From Nonomuraea guangzhouensis (lineage in GTDB: Bacteria; Actinomycetota; Actinomycetes; Streptosporangiales; Streptosporangiaceae), in the NCBI RefSeq assembly GCF_019396345.1, contig NZ_JAHKRM010000032.1:62001-126000 (forward strand): a DNA stretch of 64,000 nucleotides, given 5' to 3'. Under the pieces are notes generated by a model. That model worked only from the letters and a program-made list of their open reading frames with translations, was not told where the DNA came from and made no database searches. Within the stretch, counting starts at the first letter, position 1. Each line of letters opens with the position of its first letter. Below are positions 8,827 to 18,394 of this stretch, piece by piece. The position numbers were made by a program, and so were the translations under genes.

Positions 8827-9737
8827 ATGGCCTCCTCATGAATGCACGACGACCGGTGCCGCGCGTGGAGCGCGGGTATGCCAGGGACGACGCCTTGACA
8901 GGCTGCTTCCCGGTGGCCACAGCGGGGCGAGAACCTGCAGGCAGAGGTGTAGTTCGCCGGGTCGGGTGGCGCGCCGGGGATCGGCCTGAAGCGGCCTGCC
9001 GGTCCGTCGAGGGTGGGCACGGCTTCGATCAAGGCTCGTGTGTACGGGTGCCGCGGCCGGCCGAGCACTTCGGGTGCCGGGCCGGCTTCGATGATCTGCC
9101 CGGCGTACATGACGGCCACAACGTCGGCCACCTGGCGGATCACCGCGACATCGTGGCTGACGAGGACCATGCCGAGCCCGCGCTCCGCCCGCGCCTTGCC
9201 GAGGAGCCGCAGGATCTCGGCCTGCAAGGTGACGTCCAACGCCGTGGTCGGCTCGTCGCACAGCAGCACCCCCGGATCCGTGGCGAGGGCCAGCGCGATC
9301 GCGACCCGCTGGCGCATGCCGCCGCTGAGTTCGTGTGGGTAGGCGCGGGAGCGCAGGTCGGGATCCGGGACGCCGACGGCCGCCAGCAACTCGACGGCCC
9401 GCCGCCTGCCGGCGGCCCGCGAGGCTCCCCGCCGACGGCGTACGACATCGGCGATGAAGGACCCGACCCGCATGGTGGGATCCAACGAGGCGTGGGAGTC
9501 CTGGAACACCATCGCGAGACCGCGCCCGGCCCGGACCTCCCCGCCGGTCCGTACGGCGCCGCGTGGCAGCAGCCCCATCGTGGCGCGCAGAGTGAGCGAC
9601 TTGCCGCACCCGGATTCACCGACGATGCCCAGGCACTGCCCGGCGCTGACCGCGAACGAGACGCCGTCGAGCACGAGCAGTGCCTTTTCTCGCCGGTGTA
9701 TCGCCACGCGGAGTTCGTCCACCTGAAGGAGCGTCAT
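8823..9737 (-). CDS. Oligopeptide/dipeptide-type ABC transporter ATPase (OppD/DppD), system 1
   Basis: A 304-residue ATPase with Walker A GESGCGKSL, signature LSGGMRQR, Walker B (VLLCDEPTTALD) and the OppD/DppD C-terminal extension (CRFSPRCGHREAAC). The ATG at 9737 follows GAGGAGG by 5 bases and overlaps the permease stop by 4 bp; the longer open frame upstream is permease sequence. It is the partner of the OppF-type ATPase that follows. Confidence 0.92.
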   Translation of the reverse strand: MTLLQVDELRVAIHRREKALLVLDGVSFAVSAGQCLGIVGESGCGKSLTLRATMGLLPRGAVRTGGEVRAGRGLAMVFQDSHASLDPTMRVGSFIADVVRRRRGASRAAGRRRAVELLAAVGVPDPDLRSRAYPHELSGGMRQRVAIALALATDPGVLLCDEPTTALDVTLQAEILRLLGKARAERGLGMVLVSHDVAVIRQVADVVAVMYAGQIIEAGPAPEVLGRPRHPYTRALIEAVPTLDGPAGRFRPIPGAPPDPANYTSACRFSPRCGHREAACQGVVPGIPALHARHRSSCIHEEAI

Positions 9738-10561
9738 ACTGCCTCCTCTCGCTCGGTCCACCGGTCGCCGAGAGCCGCGACGCTCGATCCGAGGATCACG
9801 ATGACCAGCCCGGGGAAGGCCGCCAGCCACCAGTGGCTGCGCAGGAACACCTGAGCCTCGGACACCATGGCTCCGAGCTCGGGAGTGCCCGGCTCCACGC
9901 CCAGCCCGAAGAAGGACAGGACCGCGATGCCCTGGAGCGCCATGCCCATGTCCGTGGTTAGGTAGACCAGCGACTGGCGCAACGCGTTCGGTAGCACGTG
10001 CCTGACCAGCACCGCGGTGTGTGAGAGGCCGAGCAGGTAGCCGGCCGAGATGTAGTCGCGTTCCCGAACCCGGCGCACCTCGGTGCGGATGAGCCGGGCG
10101 TACACCACCCAGCCCAGCGCGCCGAACGCGACGAGCAGGGACGGAGTTCCGGGGCCGAGCACGAAGACGAAGGCGATGAGCAGGACGTACACGGGGAGGG
10201 CCTGGAAAATGTCGGCGACCCAGCGCACCGCGACGTCCAAGAGACCGCCGTAGTAGCCGGCCACCGCCCCGATCACCGTCCCCACCAGCATCGGCAGGCC
10301 CGCGGCGAACGCCATCAGCAGGAGATCGGTACGCAGCGCGAACAGCAGCCGGGACAGCACGTCGCGGCCGAGCGCGTCCGTGCCGAGCGGATGAGCGGCG
10401 CTCGGCGGCCGGAGCTGGTCGAGTGTCTGCTGGGCCGGGTCGGCCGTGGCCAGCAGCGGCGCCAGAACGGCGGCGAGGATCACCAGCGCCAGCAGCCCGG
10501 CGGCCGACCAGCGAATCCAGGCGAACCCGCGTCGAGGAGCCGCCGTGACCGCGGCCGTCAC
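9734..10561 (-). CDS. Oligopeptide/dipeptide-type ABC permease (OppC/DppC), system 1
   Basis: A 275-residue permease with five or six membrane segments and the DppC hallmark PLGTDALGRDVLSRLLFALR after the first segment. The GTG start at 10561 overlaps the stop of the DppB-type gene by 4 bp. It forms the membrane channel with that partner. Confidence 0.92.
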   Translation of the reverse strand: MTAAVTAAPRRGFAWIRWSAAGLLALVILAAVLAPLLATADPAQQTLDQLRPPSAAHPLGTDALGRDVLSRLLFALRTDLLLMAFAAGLPMLVGTVIGAVAGYYGGLLDVAVRWVADIFQALPVYVLLIAFVFVLGPGTPSLLVAFGALGWVVYARLIRTEVRRVRERDYISAGYLLGLSHTAVLVRHVLPNALRQSLVYLTTDMGMALQGIAVLSFFGLGVEPGTPELGAMVSEAQVFLRSHWWLAAFPGLVIVILGSSVAALGDRWTEREEAV

Positions 10562-11502
10562 CAGGTCGTCCTCGGGTCGAGAAGCGCGACCATCAGATCG
10601 GCGAGCAGGTTGATCGCGATGATGGCCGTGCCGAAGATCAGGGTGAGGGCCTGGACCATCGGGAAGTCACGCTGGCCGGCCGCGTTCACCATCTCGGCTC
10701 CCAGCCCTGGCAGGCCGAAGGTCTGCTCGACGACGACCGCGCCGAACAGCAGCGCGGCCGCCTGGACGGCCAGCAGCGTGACGGCGGGCGGCAGGGCGTT
10801 GCGCAGCAGGTGCCGCCGGACGAGTGGCCACCCGGACAGCCCCAGGGACCGTGCGGTCGTCACGTGGTCCGCGACCAGCACCTGGCGCAGGCTCGCGGCG
10901 CCGCTGCGCGCCAGGAGCGGCATCGCGGCCAGAGCGATGGTCAGCGACGGCAGGACCATCGAGCGGAGCCGCTCACCGAAGCTCTCGCCGAAGCCGCCCA
11001 CGGGCAGCCACCCCGTGCGCAACGCCAGCAACGAGGCCAGCATCAGACCGATCCAGAACGGCGGGCAGTTGACGAGGATCGTGAGCGAGCGCGCGCAGAG
11101 CCTGGCCGCAGCCGATCGCGGGCGCAGCGCCATGAGCAGCGCGGCGGGCGCCGCCAGCGCCGTGCTGACGAGGAGGCCGCCGATCAGCAGCCACGTTGTC
11201 GCGCCGGCACGGTCGCCGACGATGGTGGAGATGGGGATCCCAGTCCGGTTCGACCGGCCGAGATCGCCATTCGCGAGATGGGTTACGTACGTCCAGAACT
11301 GCACCAACATCGGCTGGTCGAGGCCCAGGTCCCGGCGGACCTGCGCCACTTGCTCGGCGCTCGCTCGCGGCCCCGCGATGACACGCCCCGGATCGCCGGG
11401 CATCAGCTGCTGGAGCAGGACGACGATGAGCAGGAGCGCCGCCAGCACCGGGACCACCTGGATCAGCCTGCCGGCCACGAAGCGCAACCGTCCGGCGGAC
11501 AT
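10558..11502 (-). CDS. Oligopeptide/dipeptide-type ABC permease (OppB/DppB), system 1
   Basis: A 314-residue DppB-type permease. One N-terminal membrane segment is followed by the MPGDPGRVIAG region typical of the family, then five more segments with a C-terminal LLDPRTTW. The ATG at 11502 lies 2 bp after the stop of the binding-protein gene; the upstream continuation of this frame is a shadow of that gene. Confidence 0.92.
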   Translation of the reverse strand: MSAGRLRFVAGRLIQVVPVLAALLLIVVLLQQLMPGDPGRVIAGPRASAEQVAQVRRDLGLDQPMLVQFWTYVTHLANGDLGRSNRTGIPISTIVGDRAGATTWLLIGGLLVSTALAAPAALLMALRPRSAAARLCARSLTILVNCPPFWIGLMLASLLALRTGWLPVGGFGESFGERLRSMVLPSLTIALAAMPLLARSGAASLRQVLVADHVTTARSLGLSGWPLVRRHLLRNALPPAVTLLAVQAAALLFGAVVVEQTFGLPGLGAEMVNAAGQRDFPMVQALTLIFGTAIIAINLLADLMVALLDPRTTW

Positions 11503-11504
11503 GG

Positions 11505-13034
11505 TCAGGCCGCCTGGAGCAGGTCGGCGGGATAGGACAGGAAGGGCGTGATGTGCAGGCCCTTCACCTTCGGCGATACGGCGAAGAGCCGGTCGGGGAA
11601 GGCGGTGGGGATGTAGGGCAGGTTGTCGTGGATCCACGTCTCGGCGATCCGCACCGCGGCGGCCCGTTCCTGGTCGGTCTGCGCGACCTCCAGCCGGTCG
11701 AAGGCGTCGGAGATGGTCTTCATCGGCAGGCCGGAGTAGAGCCCACCGGTGGCGACGATCAGCCCGAAGATGTCGCCCACAGTCGGCGACACGCTGCCCA
11801 CCTCGCCCAGGGACAGGTCGTAGGCGCCCTTCGCCTGCCGGTCGACGAGCACTTGGACTTCCAGTTTCTGCAGGTCGACGTCGATGCCGATGGCGCGTAG
11901 CTGCGCGGCCGCGGTCTCGCCGGCGCGGGTGGAGGACGGCGTCGTCGCATCGACCACCAGCTCCACCTTCGTCCCCGGCTGGTAGGACGATTTCGCCAGT
12001 TCGGCCTTCGCCTTCTCGACCCCGGTCTCGTACGTGCAGCCGCATCCGACGGACCCTTGGACGCCCGGCGGCAGCCCGCCGGTCGCCGGTGCGGCCAGGC
12101 CACCGAAGACCGCCTGGGTGTACCGGCCGCGGTCGATGGCCAAGCTCACGGCACGCCGGAAGTGGATGTCGTTGCCCGGTTGCTTGGCGGCGTTGACGAA
12201 GATGCCGTGGATCGTCGCCGAGGGATGCACGAGCACCCGTTCGCCTTCGGGGATCTGCCCGGCCAGATCGAGCGGGACGGCCTCGATGGCGTCGGCCTGG
12301 CGGCTCTGGTAGCGGAGCATCTGCTGGTTGGGATCGGCGACCACCTCGTAGGTGAGGTGGTCCAGTTTGGGCCGCGCGGGGTCGTAGTAGCGGCGGTTGC
12401 GTTCGAGTACCAGCCGCTGTCCGGGCTGGTACGAGCCCACGACGAACGGCCCGGCGCCGATCGGCTTGGCGAAGAAGTCCTTGCGGCTCATCCCGCCGAA
12501 ATCCTTCGGCACGATGACGGACGAGCCGTTGCTGAGCCAGGTGAGCGTGAAGGTGCTCGCCTTCTTCATCTTGATGACCAGCGTCCGATCATCCGGCGTG
12601 GCGGTGCCGGTGATGGCGGCGTAGAGCGAGCCCATGGACAGCCCTTTGCGCCACAGGCCGACGGAGAAGGCGGCGTCCTCGGACGTCAGGGGCCGTCCGT
12701 CGCTGAAGGCCAGCCCCGGACGGAGCGTGAAGGTGATGGTCTTCGCCTTGGCGTCAAGCTTCCACTTCTCGGCCAGGGCAGGCTGGATGGAGTTGCCATC
12801 CGCCGAGGGTCGCACCAGCCCTTCCATCACCTGTGGCAGGGTCTGGAAGGTCGCGAGCTGGATCGCCTTGTCGGGGTCCCAGCCGTCGATGTCGGCGGCA
12901 CGCAGGATGGTGAGGCTGCCACCGCGCGTCGCCGGGCCGCCAGAGTCGCTCGCCGTGCCGCCCCCGCAGCCCGTGACCAGCATTGCCACCGCGAGCAGGA
13001 GGCATGCCGTGGTTTTCATCCGCATCGTGTTCAT
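11505..13034 (-). CDS. Oligopeptide/dipeptide-type ABC substrate-binding lipoprotein, system 1
   Basis: A family-5 extracellular solute-binding protein of about 509 residues. The N-terminus is basic then hydrophobic and ends in a lipobox (VTGC), so it is an anchored lipoprotein. ATG 13034 is chosen; ATG 13025 and 13019 are also possible, and an in-frame extension to 13091 would run through operator B and lacks signal-peptide logic. Family-5 members bind peptides, nickel, glycosides or other amides, so cargo cannot be read from the sequence. It heads the five-gene operon ending at 7882, just downstream of operator-like site B. Confidence 0.88.
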   Translation of the reverse strand: MNTMRMKTTACLLLAVAMLVTGCGGGTASDSGGPATRGGSLTILRAADIDGWDPDKAIQLATFQTLPQVMEGLVRPSADGNSIQPALAEKWKLDAKAKTITFTLRPGLAFSDGRPLTSEDAAFSVGLWRKGLSMGSLYAAITGTATPDDRTLVIKMKKASTFTLTWLSNGSSVIVPKDFGGMSRKDFFAKPIGAGPFVVGSYQPGQRLVLERNRRYYDPARPKLDHLTYEVVADPNQQMLRYQSRQADAIEAVPLDLAGQIPEGERVLVHPSATIHGIFVNAAKQPGNDIHFRRAVSLAIDRGRYTQAVFGGLAAPATGGLPPGVQGSVGCGCTYETGVEKAKAELAKSSYQPGTKVELVVDATTPSSTRAGETAAAQLRAIGIDVDLQKLEVQVLVDRQAKGAYDLSLGEVGSVSPTVGDIFGLIVATGGLYSGLPMKTISDAFDRLEVAQTDQERAAAVRIAETWIHDNLPYIPTAFPDRLFAVSPKVKGLHITPFLSYPADLLQAA

Positions 13035-13041
13035 CACCAGA

Positions 13042-13060
13042 TTTCGAACGTTCGATAAAA
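13042..13060. promoter_or_regulatory. TetR-regulon operator-like site B (12-bp palindrome)
   Basis: TCGAACGTTCGA at 13044-13055 is a perfect 12-bp palindrome followed by TAAAA, in the 61-bp gap between the aldehyde dehydrogenase stop and the binding-protein start. It aligns over 19 positions with sites C, D and E. It lies immediately upstream of the system 1 importer and gives that operon its own regulated promoter. Confidence 0.6.
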
Positions 13061-13095
13061 TATGCGGCCGCATCGGTTCCGGGGGCCTCACAGGG

Positions 13096-14541
13096 TCAGC
13101 GCAGGCTGGCCATCACGTGCTTGACGTGGGTGTAGTCCTCCAGGGCGTACGCCGACAGGTCCTTGCCGTAGCCCGACTGCTTGTAGCCGCCATGCGGCAT
13201 CTCCGACGCGAGCGGGACGTGGTCGTTGATCCAGACGCAACCGAACCGCAGCTCCTTCGACATGCGCAGGGCGCGGCCGACGTCGCGGGTCCAGACCGAG
13301 GAGGCCAGCCCGTACGGCGTGCCGTTGGCCAGCGCGACGGCCTCCTGTTCGGTGTCGAAGCGCTGGACCGTGATGACCGGACCGAAGATCTCCCGCTGGA
13401 CCAGCTCGTCGTCATGGTGGAGCCCCGCGACGACCGTGGGCTCGTAGAAGAAGCCCGGCCGGTCGGCGGCGTGGCCGCCGGCGACGACCTCGGCGTGCGC
13501 GGGGCGGCGGTCGAGGAAGCCCGCGACCCGCTCGCGCTGACGCAGGCTGTTGAGCGGACCCAGCGTGGTGCCGGGGTCACGGGTGTCGCCCATCACCAGC
13601 TTGCCCGCCTTGTCCGCCAGACCGGCCACGACGTCGTCGTACAGCCGGGCGGAGGCGAGCACCCTGGTCGCCGCGGTGCAGTCCTGGCCCGCGTTGTAGT
13701 AGCCGGCGCCCGAGACGACCTCCAGCGCCGACTCCAGGTCGGCATCGTCGAAGATCACGACTGGGGCCTTGCCGCCGAGCTCCAGATGGACGCGCTTGAG
13801 CGTGCGGGCGGCGTGTTCGGCGATCCACTTACCGGTGTCCACGGATCCGGTGAGCGAGACCAGCTCGACGTCCGGGTGTTCCACCAGCGCGGCGCCGGGC
13901 TCGTTCCCCCCGACGACGACGTTGAGCACTCCCGGCGGGAGGATGTCGGCGGCCAGCTCGGCGAGCCGGACCGTGGTGACCGGAGTCGAGGGCGCGGGTT
14001 TGAGCACAGTGGTGCACCCGGCGGCGAGTGCCGGGCCGATCTTCCACACCGCCATCATCATCGGGTAGTTCCATGGCGTGATCTGTCCGACCACGCCCAC
14101 GGGCTCTCGGCGGATGATCGAGGTGTAGCCCGCGACGTACTCCCCAGCCGCCTTGCCCTCCAGACATCGGGCCGCGCCGGCGAAGAAGCGCAGGTTGTCG
14201 GCCATCGCGCCGATCTCGTCATTCCGTACGGTGAGCAGTGGCTTTCCGGCGTCGGCCGACTCCAGCGCGGCCAGCTCGTCTCCGTGCTCCTCGATCGCGT
14301 CCGCCAACCGCAGCAAGGCGAGCGCCCGCTCACCCGGAGTGGTGCCGGACCAGCGGGGGAAGGCCGCCTTGGCCGCGGCTACCGCCAGGTCGACGTCCTC
14401 GGGACCGGAACGGGGAGCGCTCGCGATGGTCTCGCCGGTCGCGGGATCCAGTACGGGCGAGAACCGCTCCTCGACCGGTCCCGCGAACTCGCCATTGATG
14501 AAGTTCCGCAGCACGCGGAGGTCGGGCATGTCTTTCTCCAT
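13096..14541 (-). CDS. NAD(P)+-dependent aldehyde dehydrogenase (betaine/aminobutyraldehyde dehydrogenase-like)
   Basis: A 481-residue ALDH-superfamily enzyme that oxidises an aldehyde to its acid. Visible are the glycine-rich NAD loop (SLTGSVDTGK), general-base Glu254 in LELGGKAP and nucleophile Cys288 in NAGQDCTA. The general look resembles gamma-aminobutyraldehyde and betaine-aldehyde dehydrogenases, but the substrate is not fixed by these motifs. ATG 14541 (alternative 14529) lies 1 bp after the acyl-CoA synthetase stop. It is last in the operon that begins at 23640. It likely handles the aldehyde released by the aminotransferase/phospholyase or the GMC enzyme (inference). Confidence 0.92.
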   Translation of the reverse strand: MEKDMPDLRVLRNFINGEFAGPVEERFSPVLDPATGETIASAPRSGPEDVDLAVAAAKAAFPRWSGTTPGERALALLRLADAIEEHGDELAALESADAGKPLLTVRNDEIGAMADNLRFFAGAARCLEGKAAGEYVAGYTSIIRREPVGVVGQITPWNYPMMMAVWKIGPALAAGCTTVLKPAPSTPVTTVRLAELAADILPPGVLNVVVGGNEPGAALVEHPDVELVSLTGSVDTGKWIAEHAARTLKRVHLELGGKAPVVIFDDADLESALEVVSGAGYYNAGQDCTAATRVLASARLYDDVVAGLADKAGKLVMGDTRDPGTTLGPLNSLRQRERVAGFLDRRPAHAEVVAGGHAADRPGFFYEPTVVAGLHHDDELVQREIFGPVITVQRFDTEQEAVALANGTPYGLASSVWTRDVGRALRMSKELRFGCVWINDHVPLASEMPHGGYKQSGYGKDLSAYALEDYTHVKHVMASLR

Positions 14542-14542
14542 G

Positions 14543-16075
14543 TCAGGACGCCGCCAGCAGGCGCAGTTTCATCTTGTCGACCTTGCCGATGGCCAGCTTG
14601 GGCAGCTCGCCTTCGAGCCGGAACACCTTCGGCACCTTGTAGTTGGCCAGTCGCGCCCGGGCGTGCTCGCGCAGCTCCGCTTCGGTCACCGGTGCGCTCG
14701 GCACCACGAACGCGTGGCCCACCTCGCCCCAGTGCCCGTCCGCCACCCCGACCACCGCCGCGAGCGCCACCGCCGGGTGCTCCTCCAGCACGGCCTCGAT
14801 CTCGCGCGGATAGACGTTGTAGCCGCCGGACTTGAACATCTCCTTGAGCCGGCCGACCAGTCGGATATGCCCGCCTTGCTCCCGCACCGCAAGGTCACCG
14901 GTGTGGAGCCAGCCGTCGGCGTCGATGGCGGCGCGCGTCGCCTCCGGATCGCGGAAGTACCCGCGTGTGATGAAGTCGCCCCGGACGAGCAACTCGCCGG
15001 ACTCGCCCGGCATCGCGAAGGCGCCCTCGGAACGGCGCAGCGCCACCTCGTAGTGCGGGTCCACCCGGCCCACGCTCCAGGACAGCACGTCGAGGGAGTC
15101 GCCGGGATCGGTGTAGGTCACCGAGCCGGTCGACTCGGTGAGGCTGTAGCTGGTGGCCAGCCGGGCGCCCGTTCGCGACAGGGTCTCCAGCAGGCTGTGC
15201 GGTGCGGCGGCTCCGCCCCAGAGGATGTACTCCAGCGAGCTGAGATCGCATTGCCGCCACTCCGGCGTGGCCACCATGGCCAGCAGCTGCGTGGGGATGC
15301 AGTAGATGTGGGTCAGGCGTTCCCGCTCCACCATGCTCAGAGCTCCCGCCGGATCGAAGCGCGGCATGTAGACCACCGTGCCGCCCGCGACCAGGACCGA
15401 CGTGCTGATGTCGCCGAGCCCGCCGATGTGGTTGAGCGGCAGGTCGCACAGCTTGCGGGGAGCGTCGCCGTACCAGTGGCCCGCCTGCACCACCCCGCAG
15501 TACGCAAGTCCCCAGTGGGGGACGAGCGCGCCCTTCGGCTTGCCCGTGCTTCCCGACGTGTAGATCATCGCCGCCGGATCCAGCGGCCGCACCTCCCGCC
15601 GGGCGGCCCAAAGACGATCGTCGGGCCTTGCCGCCTCGATGAACTCGTCGTAGGAGGACGACTCACGAGTCACCACCCGCAGCTGCCGGCCTGACGACAG
15701 CGCGCGCAGCGTTGCCGCCTGCTCGGGGTCGCTGGGAGCGAGCATGCCGAACAGCAGCGCCGGCTCGCTGTCGGCGACCACGTGGGCCAGCTCGGCGGTG
15801 GTGTACTTCGGGTTCAGGCCCACCCAGACACCGCCGATACTCGCCGTCGCCAGGAAGACCACGAAGCATTCGGGCTGCGGGTGGCCGAGCAGTGCGACCC
15901 GGTCACCACGCCTGACGCCCGCCGCCAGCAGCGCCGCCGCGCAGCGGTCGACATCGTCACGCAGGCGCTCGTACGTCCAGCGCCCGCTCTCCCCGACGAG
16001 GGCCTCCCTGGTCGGGTGGTGTGTGGCCCAATGCTGCACATAGTCGGTGATGCGCGGCCGCTGGGGGATGCTCAT
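14543..16075 (-). CDS. AMP-dependent acyl-CoA synthetase/ligase
   Basis: A 510-residue ANL-superfamily adenylating enzyme that activates a carboxylic acid with ATP and CoA. It has the P-loop signature MIYTSGSTGKPKG (about 170-182), the GELLVRG and TGDLAV core motifs, and the C-terminal catalytic Lys region (LAIGKVDKMKL). The start overlaps the amidohydrolase stop by 4 bp. Placed directly before the aldehyde dehydrogenase, it plausibly captures the acid made from the imported compound. Chain-length class cannot be read by eye. Confidence 0.92.
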   Translation of the reverse strand: MSIPQRPRITDYVQHWATHHPTREALVGESGRWTYERLRDDVDRCAAALLAAGVRRGDRVALLGHPQPECFVVFLATASIGGVWVGLNPKYTTAELAHVVADSEPALLFGMLAPSDPEQAATLRALSSGRQLRVVTRESSSYDEFIEAARPDDRLWAARREVRPLDPAAMIYTSGSTGKPKGALVPHWGLAYCGVVQAGHWYGDAPRKLCDLPLNHIGGLGDISTSVLVAGGTVVYMPRFDPAGALSMVERERLTHIYCIPTQLLAMVATPEWRQCDLSSLEYILWGGAAAPHSLLETLSRTGARLATSYSLTESTGSVTYTDPGDSLDVLSWSVGRVDPHYEVALRRSEGAFAMPGESGELLVRGDFITRGYFRDPEATRAAIDADGWLHTGDLAVREQGGHIRLVGRLKEMFKSGGYNVYPREIEAVLEEHPAVALAAVVGVADGHWGEVGHAFVVPSAPVTEAELREHARARLANYKVPKVFRLEGELPKLAIGKVDKMKLRLLAAS

Positions 16076-16944
16076 ACGAGCACCGCCTGCTCACGGGATG
16101 ACAGCAACCGGCTGGCGTTGCCATGGAGCAGCGCGTCCAGGGTCTCCGCCCGCAGGCCGAGACCGTGCCACTCTTCCAGCGCCCGCCGGTGCGGGAAGAC
16201 CGGCCAGTCCGTGGCGAAGAGAACCTGGTGGCGCAGCAGGCGGTCCATGAAGCGCAGCATCATCTCCCAGCCCGAGCCCGGCACGCCCAGGTACTTGGGG
16301 GACAGGCCGCCGAAGTCGATGAGCACGTTGGGGTGGCGCCGCGCGACCGCGACGATCTCCGGGATCCACGGCCAGGCCGCGTGGCAGGCGATGAGCGTCG
16401 CCTCCGGAAAGTCGCAGGCGACCTGGTCCAGCCGCACGGGGCGTTCGGCCTCGATGGGGTGGCGCCGCGAGTAGTTGACGCCCGTGTGGATGGCGACGGC
16501 CAGACCGAGTTCGGTGGCCTTGGCGTAGACCGGGTAGAGCAGGCGGTCGTCGATGGCGTGGCCGAAGAAGGACGGCTGTACGTTGATGCCTTTCAGCCCG
16601 AGAGCGCCGACCCGCTCGACCTGGCGCACCGCGCGCATGACGGAGAGAGGCTCCAGGGTCACCGTCCCGAAGCCGGAGAACCGCTCGGGGCGGAGCCGGA
16701 TCTGCTCGGCGACCTCCTCGTTGAGCGCGTCGGCGTAGTCGCCGTGTTCGTACTCGGCGTGGAGCACGGCGTGTCCGATGCCGGCCTCGTCCATCTCGGC
16801 CAGGAGTTCGTCCATGTCCTTGTGCCAGCCGTTGCCGATGTCGAGCACCGCTTCGTACTGCGTGTAGACGTCGCCTCCCGCGGAGATCGGGGGACGGGCG
16901 GCGCTGGGCACCCGTACGCGGAAGTCGATGATCGTCGAATTCAT
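16072..16944 (-). CDS. Amidohydrolase_2-type TIM-barrel hydrolase or decarboxylase
   Basis: About 290 residues of the amidohydrolase-2 family (ACMSD-like). Visible elements are the barrel segments LGLAVAIHTGVNYSRRHP, ATLIACHAAWPWIPE and the C-terminal VLFATDWPVFPHRR, which supply metal-binding His and Asp. The usual N-terminal HxH is not obvious: the protein begins IIDFRVRVPS where many members read DxHxH, so metal binding may differ. ATG 16944 is preceded by GGAGGAAC at good spacing; the longer open frame upstream is amidase sequence. It sits between amidase and acyl-CoA synthetase genes. Hydrolytic or decarboxylating role is undecided. Confidence 0.85.
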   Translation of the reverse strand: MNSTIIDFRVRVPSAARPPISAGGDVYTQYEAVLDIGNGWHKDMDELLAEMDEAGIGHAVLHAEYEHGDYADALNEEVAEQIRLRPERFSGFGTVTLEPLSVMRAVRQVERVGALGLKGINVQPSFFGHAIDDRLLYPVYAKATELGLAVAIHTGVNYSRRHPIEAERPVRLDQVACDFPEATLIACHAAWPWIPEIVAVARRHPNVLIDFGGLSPKYLGVPGSGWEMMLRFMDRLLRHQVLFATDWPVFPHRRALEEWHGLGLRAETLDALLHGNASRLLSSREQAVLV

Positions 16945-16960
16945 GAAATGTTCCTCCAGG

Positions 16961-18394
16961 TCACAGGGGAAGAGCGGTCGGCCGGCGGTGCCGCCAGGGG
17001 TGGGCGCGTTCGAGCTGTCCGGCCAGGGCGAGGACCGTGCCGTCCTGCCATCTGCCGCCGATGAGCTGGACGCCCAGAGGCAGGCCGCCGGGCTGCTCGA
17101 CGAGCGGGACGGAGATCGCGGGCAGGCCGAGCATGTTGGCCAGCACGGTGAGCGAGGCGGTCTCCTCCGCCCGTCGCAGCGGTGCCCACGGGTCCGCGTC
17201 CTGTCCCTCCCAGAGGGAGCCCACACGGGGCGCGAGGACGGGGTTGGTCGGGGTGAGCAGGACGTCCACCGCGTCCCAGGCCTGGTACATCTCCGCCGAC
17301 CGCAGCTGGAACTCCAGAATGGCGGTCACGTACGTCAGCGAGTCGGTGTCGCGGGCGGCCTGGCGGAGGGTCCGGTTGAGCGGTTCGACGGCGGACTCGT
17401 CGACCACCGCGCAGTCGGCCGAGCCGGTGGCGTACAGGATGTCGAACCGAGGGGTGAACCAGTCGGGGTCGAGGCCGGGGACGTCCTGTTCGACCACCTC
17501 GTGTCCGAGGTCGGCGAGCAGGTCGGCCGCGCGGCGGGCCAGGGCGGCGGCCGCGGGGTGCACCTGCGCGGGGAACGCCGGCTGGAGATTGATCCCGATG
17601 CGCAGCCGGTTCGGGTCACGCTCCGCCCGCTGCCGGAACGGCACGTCGGGGCGCGGAGGGGCGTACCAGGTCGGCCGGGGCGCGGCGGCGAGCACGTCCA
17701 GGATCGCCGCGGTGTCGAGCACGGTGCGGGTGAGCACGCCCTCCGTCGCGAAGCCCTCCATGTAGTGGGCGTCGGAGGGGACCAGGCCGCGGCTCGGCTT
17801 CATGCCCACCAGCCCGCAGTAGCTGGCGGGCTCCCGGATGGATCCGGCTCCGTCCGAGGCGTGCCCGACCGGCAGCAGGCCCGCTGCCACGGCCGCCGCC
17901 GAGCCGCCGCTGGATCCCCCCGGGCTGTGCTCCAGGTTCCAGGGGTTGCGGGTGGCGCCGTGGCGGGCCGACTCGGTGACCGAGACGGTGCCGAACTCCG
18001 GTGAGGTCGTCGCGCCGACGAAGACGAAGCCCGCCTCGCGCAGGGCCGCCACCGCCGGGGCGTCGTGCTTCATGACGTCGTGGCTGACGCCGTCGGACGC
18101 GCTGCACAGCGGCCAGCCGCGGACCGGGTGCAGGTCCTTGATCGCAATGGGGACGCCGAGGAACGGCGGCAGGGTCCCGCCCTGCCGTACCAGCGCGTCG
18201 GCGGCGTCGGCGGCCTGCCGGGCCTCGTCGGGGGCGACGTGGCAGAACGCGTTCAGCGCGGGATTGATCGCGTCGATGCGCGCGAGACAACTTTCCACGA
18301 TCTCCCTGGAGCTCGCCTTGCCCGTCGCGATGTGATCGGCGAGCTCGGTGGCGGTCGGCCAGCCTTCGGGGCCGGTGCCGAGGGGGTCCGTCAT
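16961..18394 (-). CDS. Amidase, amidase-signature family
   Basis: A 477-residue amidase-signature enzyme that hydrolyses carboxamides to acid plus amine or ammonia. The Ser-cisSer-Lys triad is readable: Lys86 (IAIKDLHP), the GGSSGGS signature at about 159-165 with the cis-Ser, and nucleophile Ser185 in SDGAGSIREPA. No signal peptide, so it acts on imported material. The gene overlaps the upstream ABC ATPase by 4 bp, meaning import and amide cleavage are made together. Substrate unknown. Confidence 0.92.
   Translation of the reverse strand: MTDPLGTGPEGWPTATELADHIATGKASSREIVESCLARIDAINPALNAFCHVAPDEARQAADAADALVRQGGTLPPFLGVPIAIKDLHPVRGWPLCSASDGVSHDVMKHDAPAVAALREAGFVFVGATTSPEFGTVSVTESARHGATRNPWNLEHSPGGSSGGSAAAVAAGLLPVGHASDGAGSIREPASYCGLVGMKPSRGLVPSDAHYMEGFATEGVLTRTVLDTAAILDVLAAAPRPTWYAPPRPDVPFRQRAERDPNRLRIGINLQPAFPAQVHPAAAALARRAADLLADLGHEVVEQDVPGLDPDWFTPRFDILYATGSADCAVVDESAVEPLNRTLRQAARDTDSLTYVTAILEFQLRSAEMYQAWDAVDVLLTPTNPVLAPRVGSLWEGQDADPWAPLRRAEETASLTVLANMLGLPAISVPLVEQPGGLPLGVQLIGGRWQDGTVLALAGQLERAHPWRHRRPTALPL

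Noticed and set aside
13034..13091. Extended N-terminus of the system 1 binding protein to an ATG at 13091
   Set aside because: It would place about 19 residues before the lipoprotein signal and run through the palindromic operator B; the later ATG gives a normal signal peptide.
12634..14835. A very long open reading frame (over 700 codons) on the + strand opposite the binding-protein and aldehyde dehydrogenase genes
   Set aside because: It is the antisense shadow of two well-supported minus-strand genes; the translation is rich in Arg/Pro/Gly, has no recognisable domain, and long antisense frames are common at this GC content.
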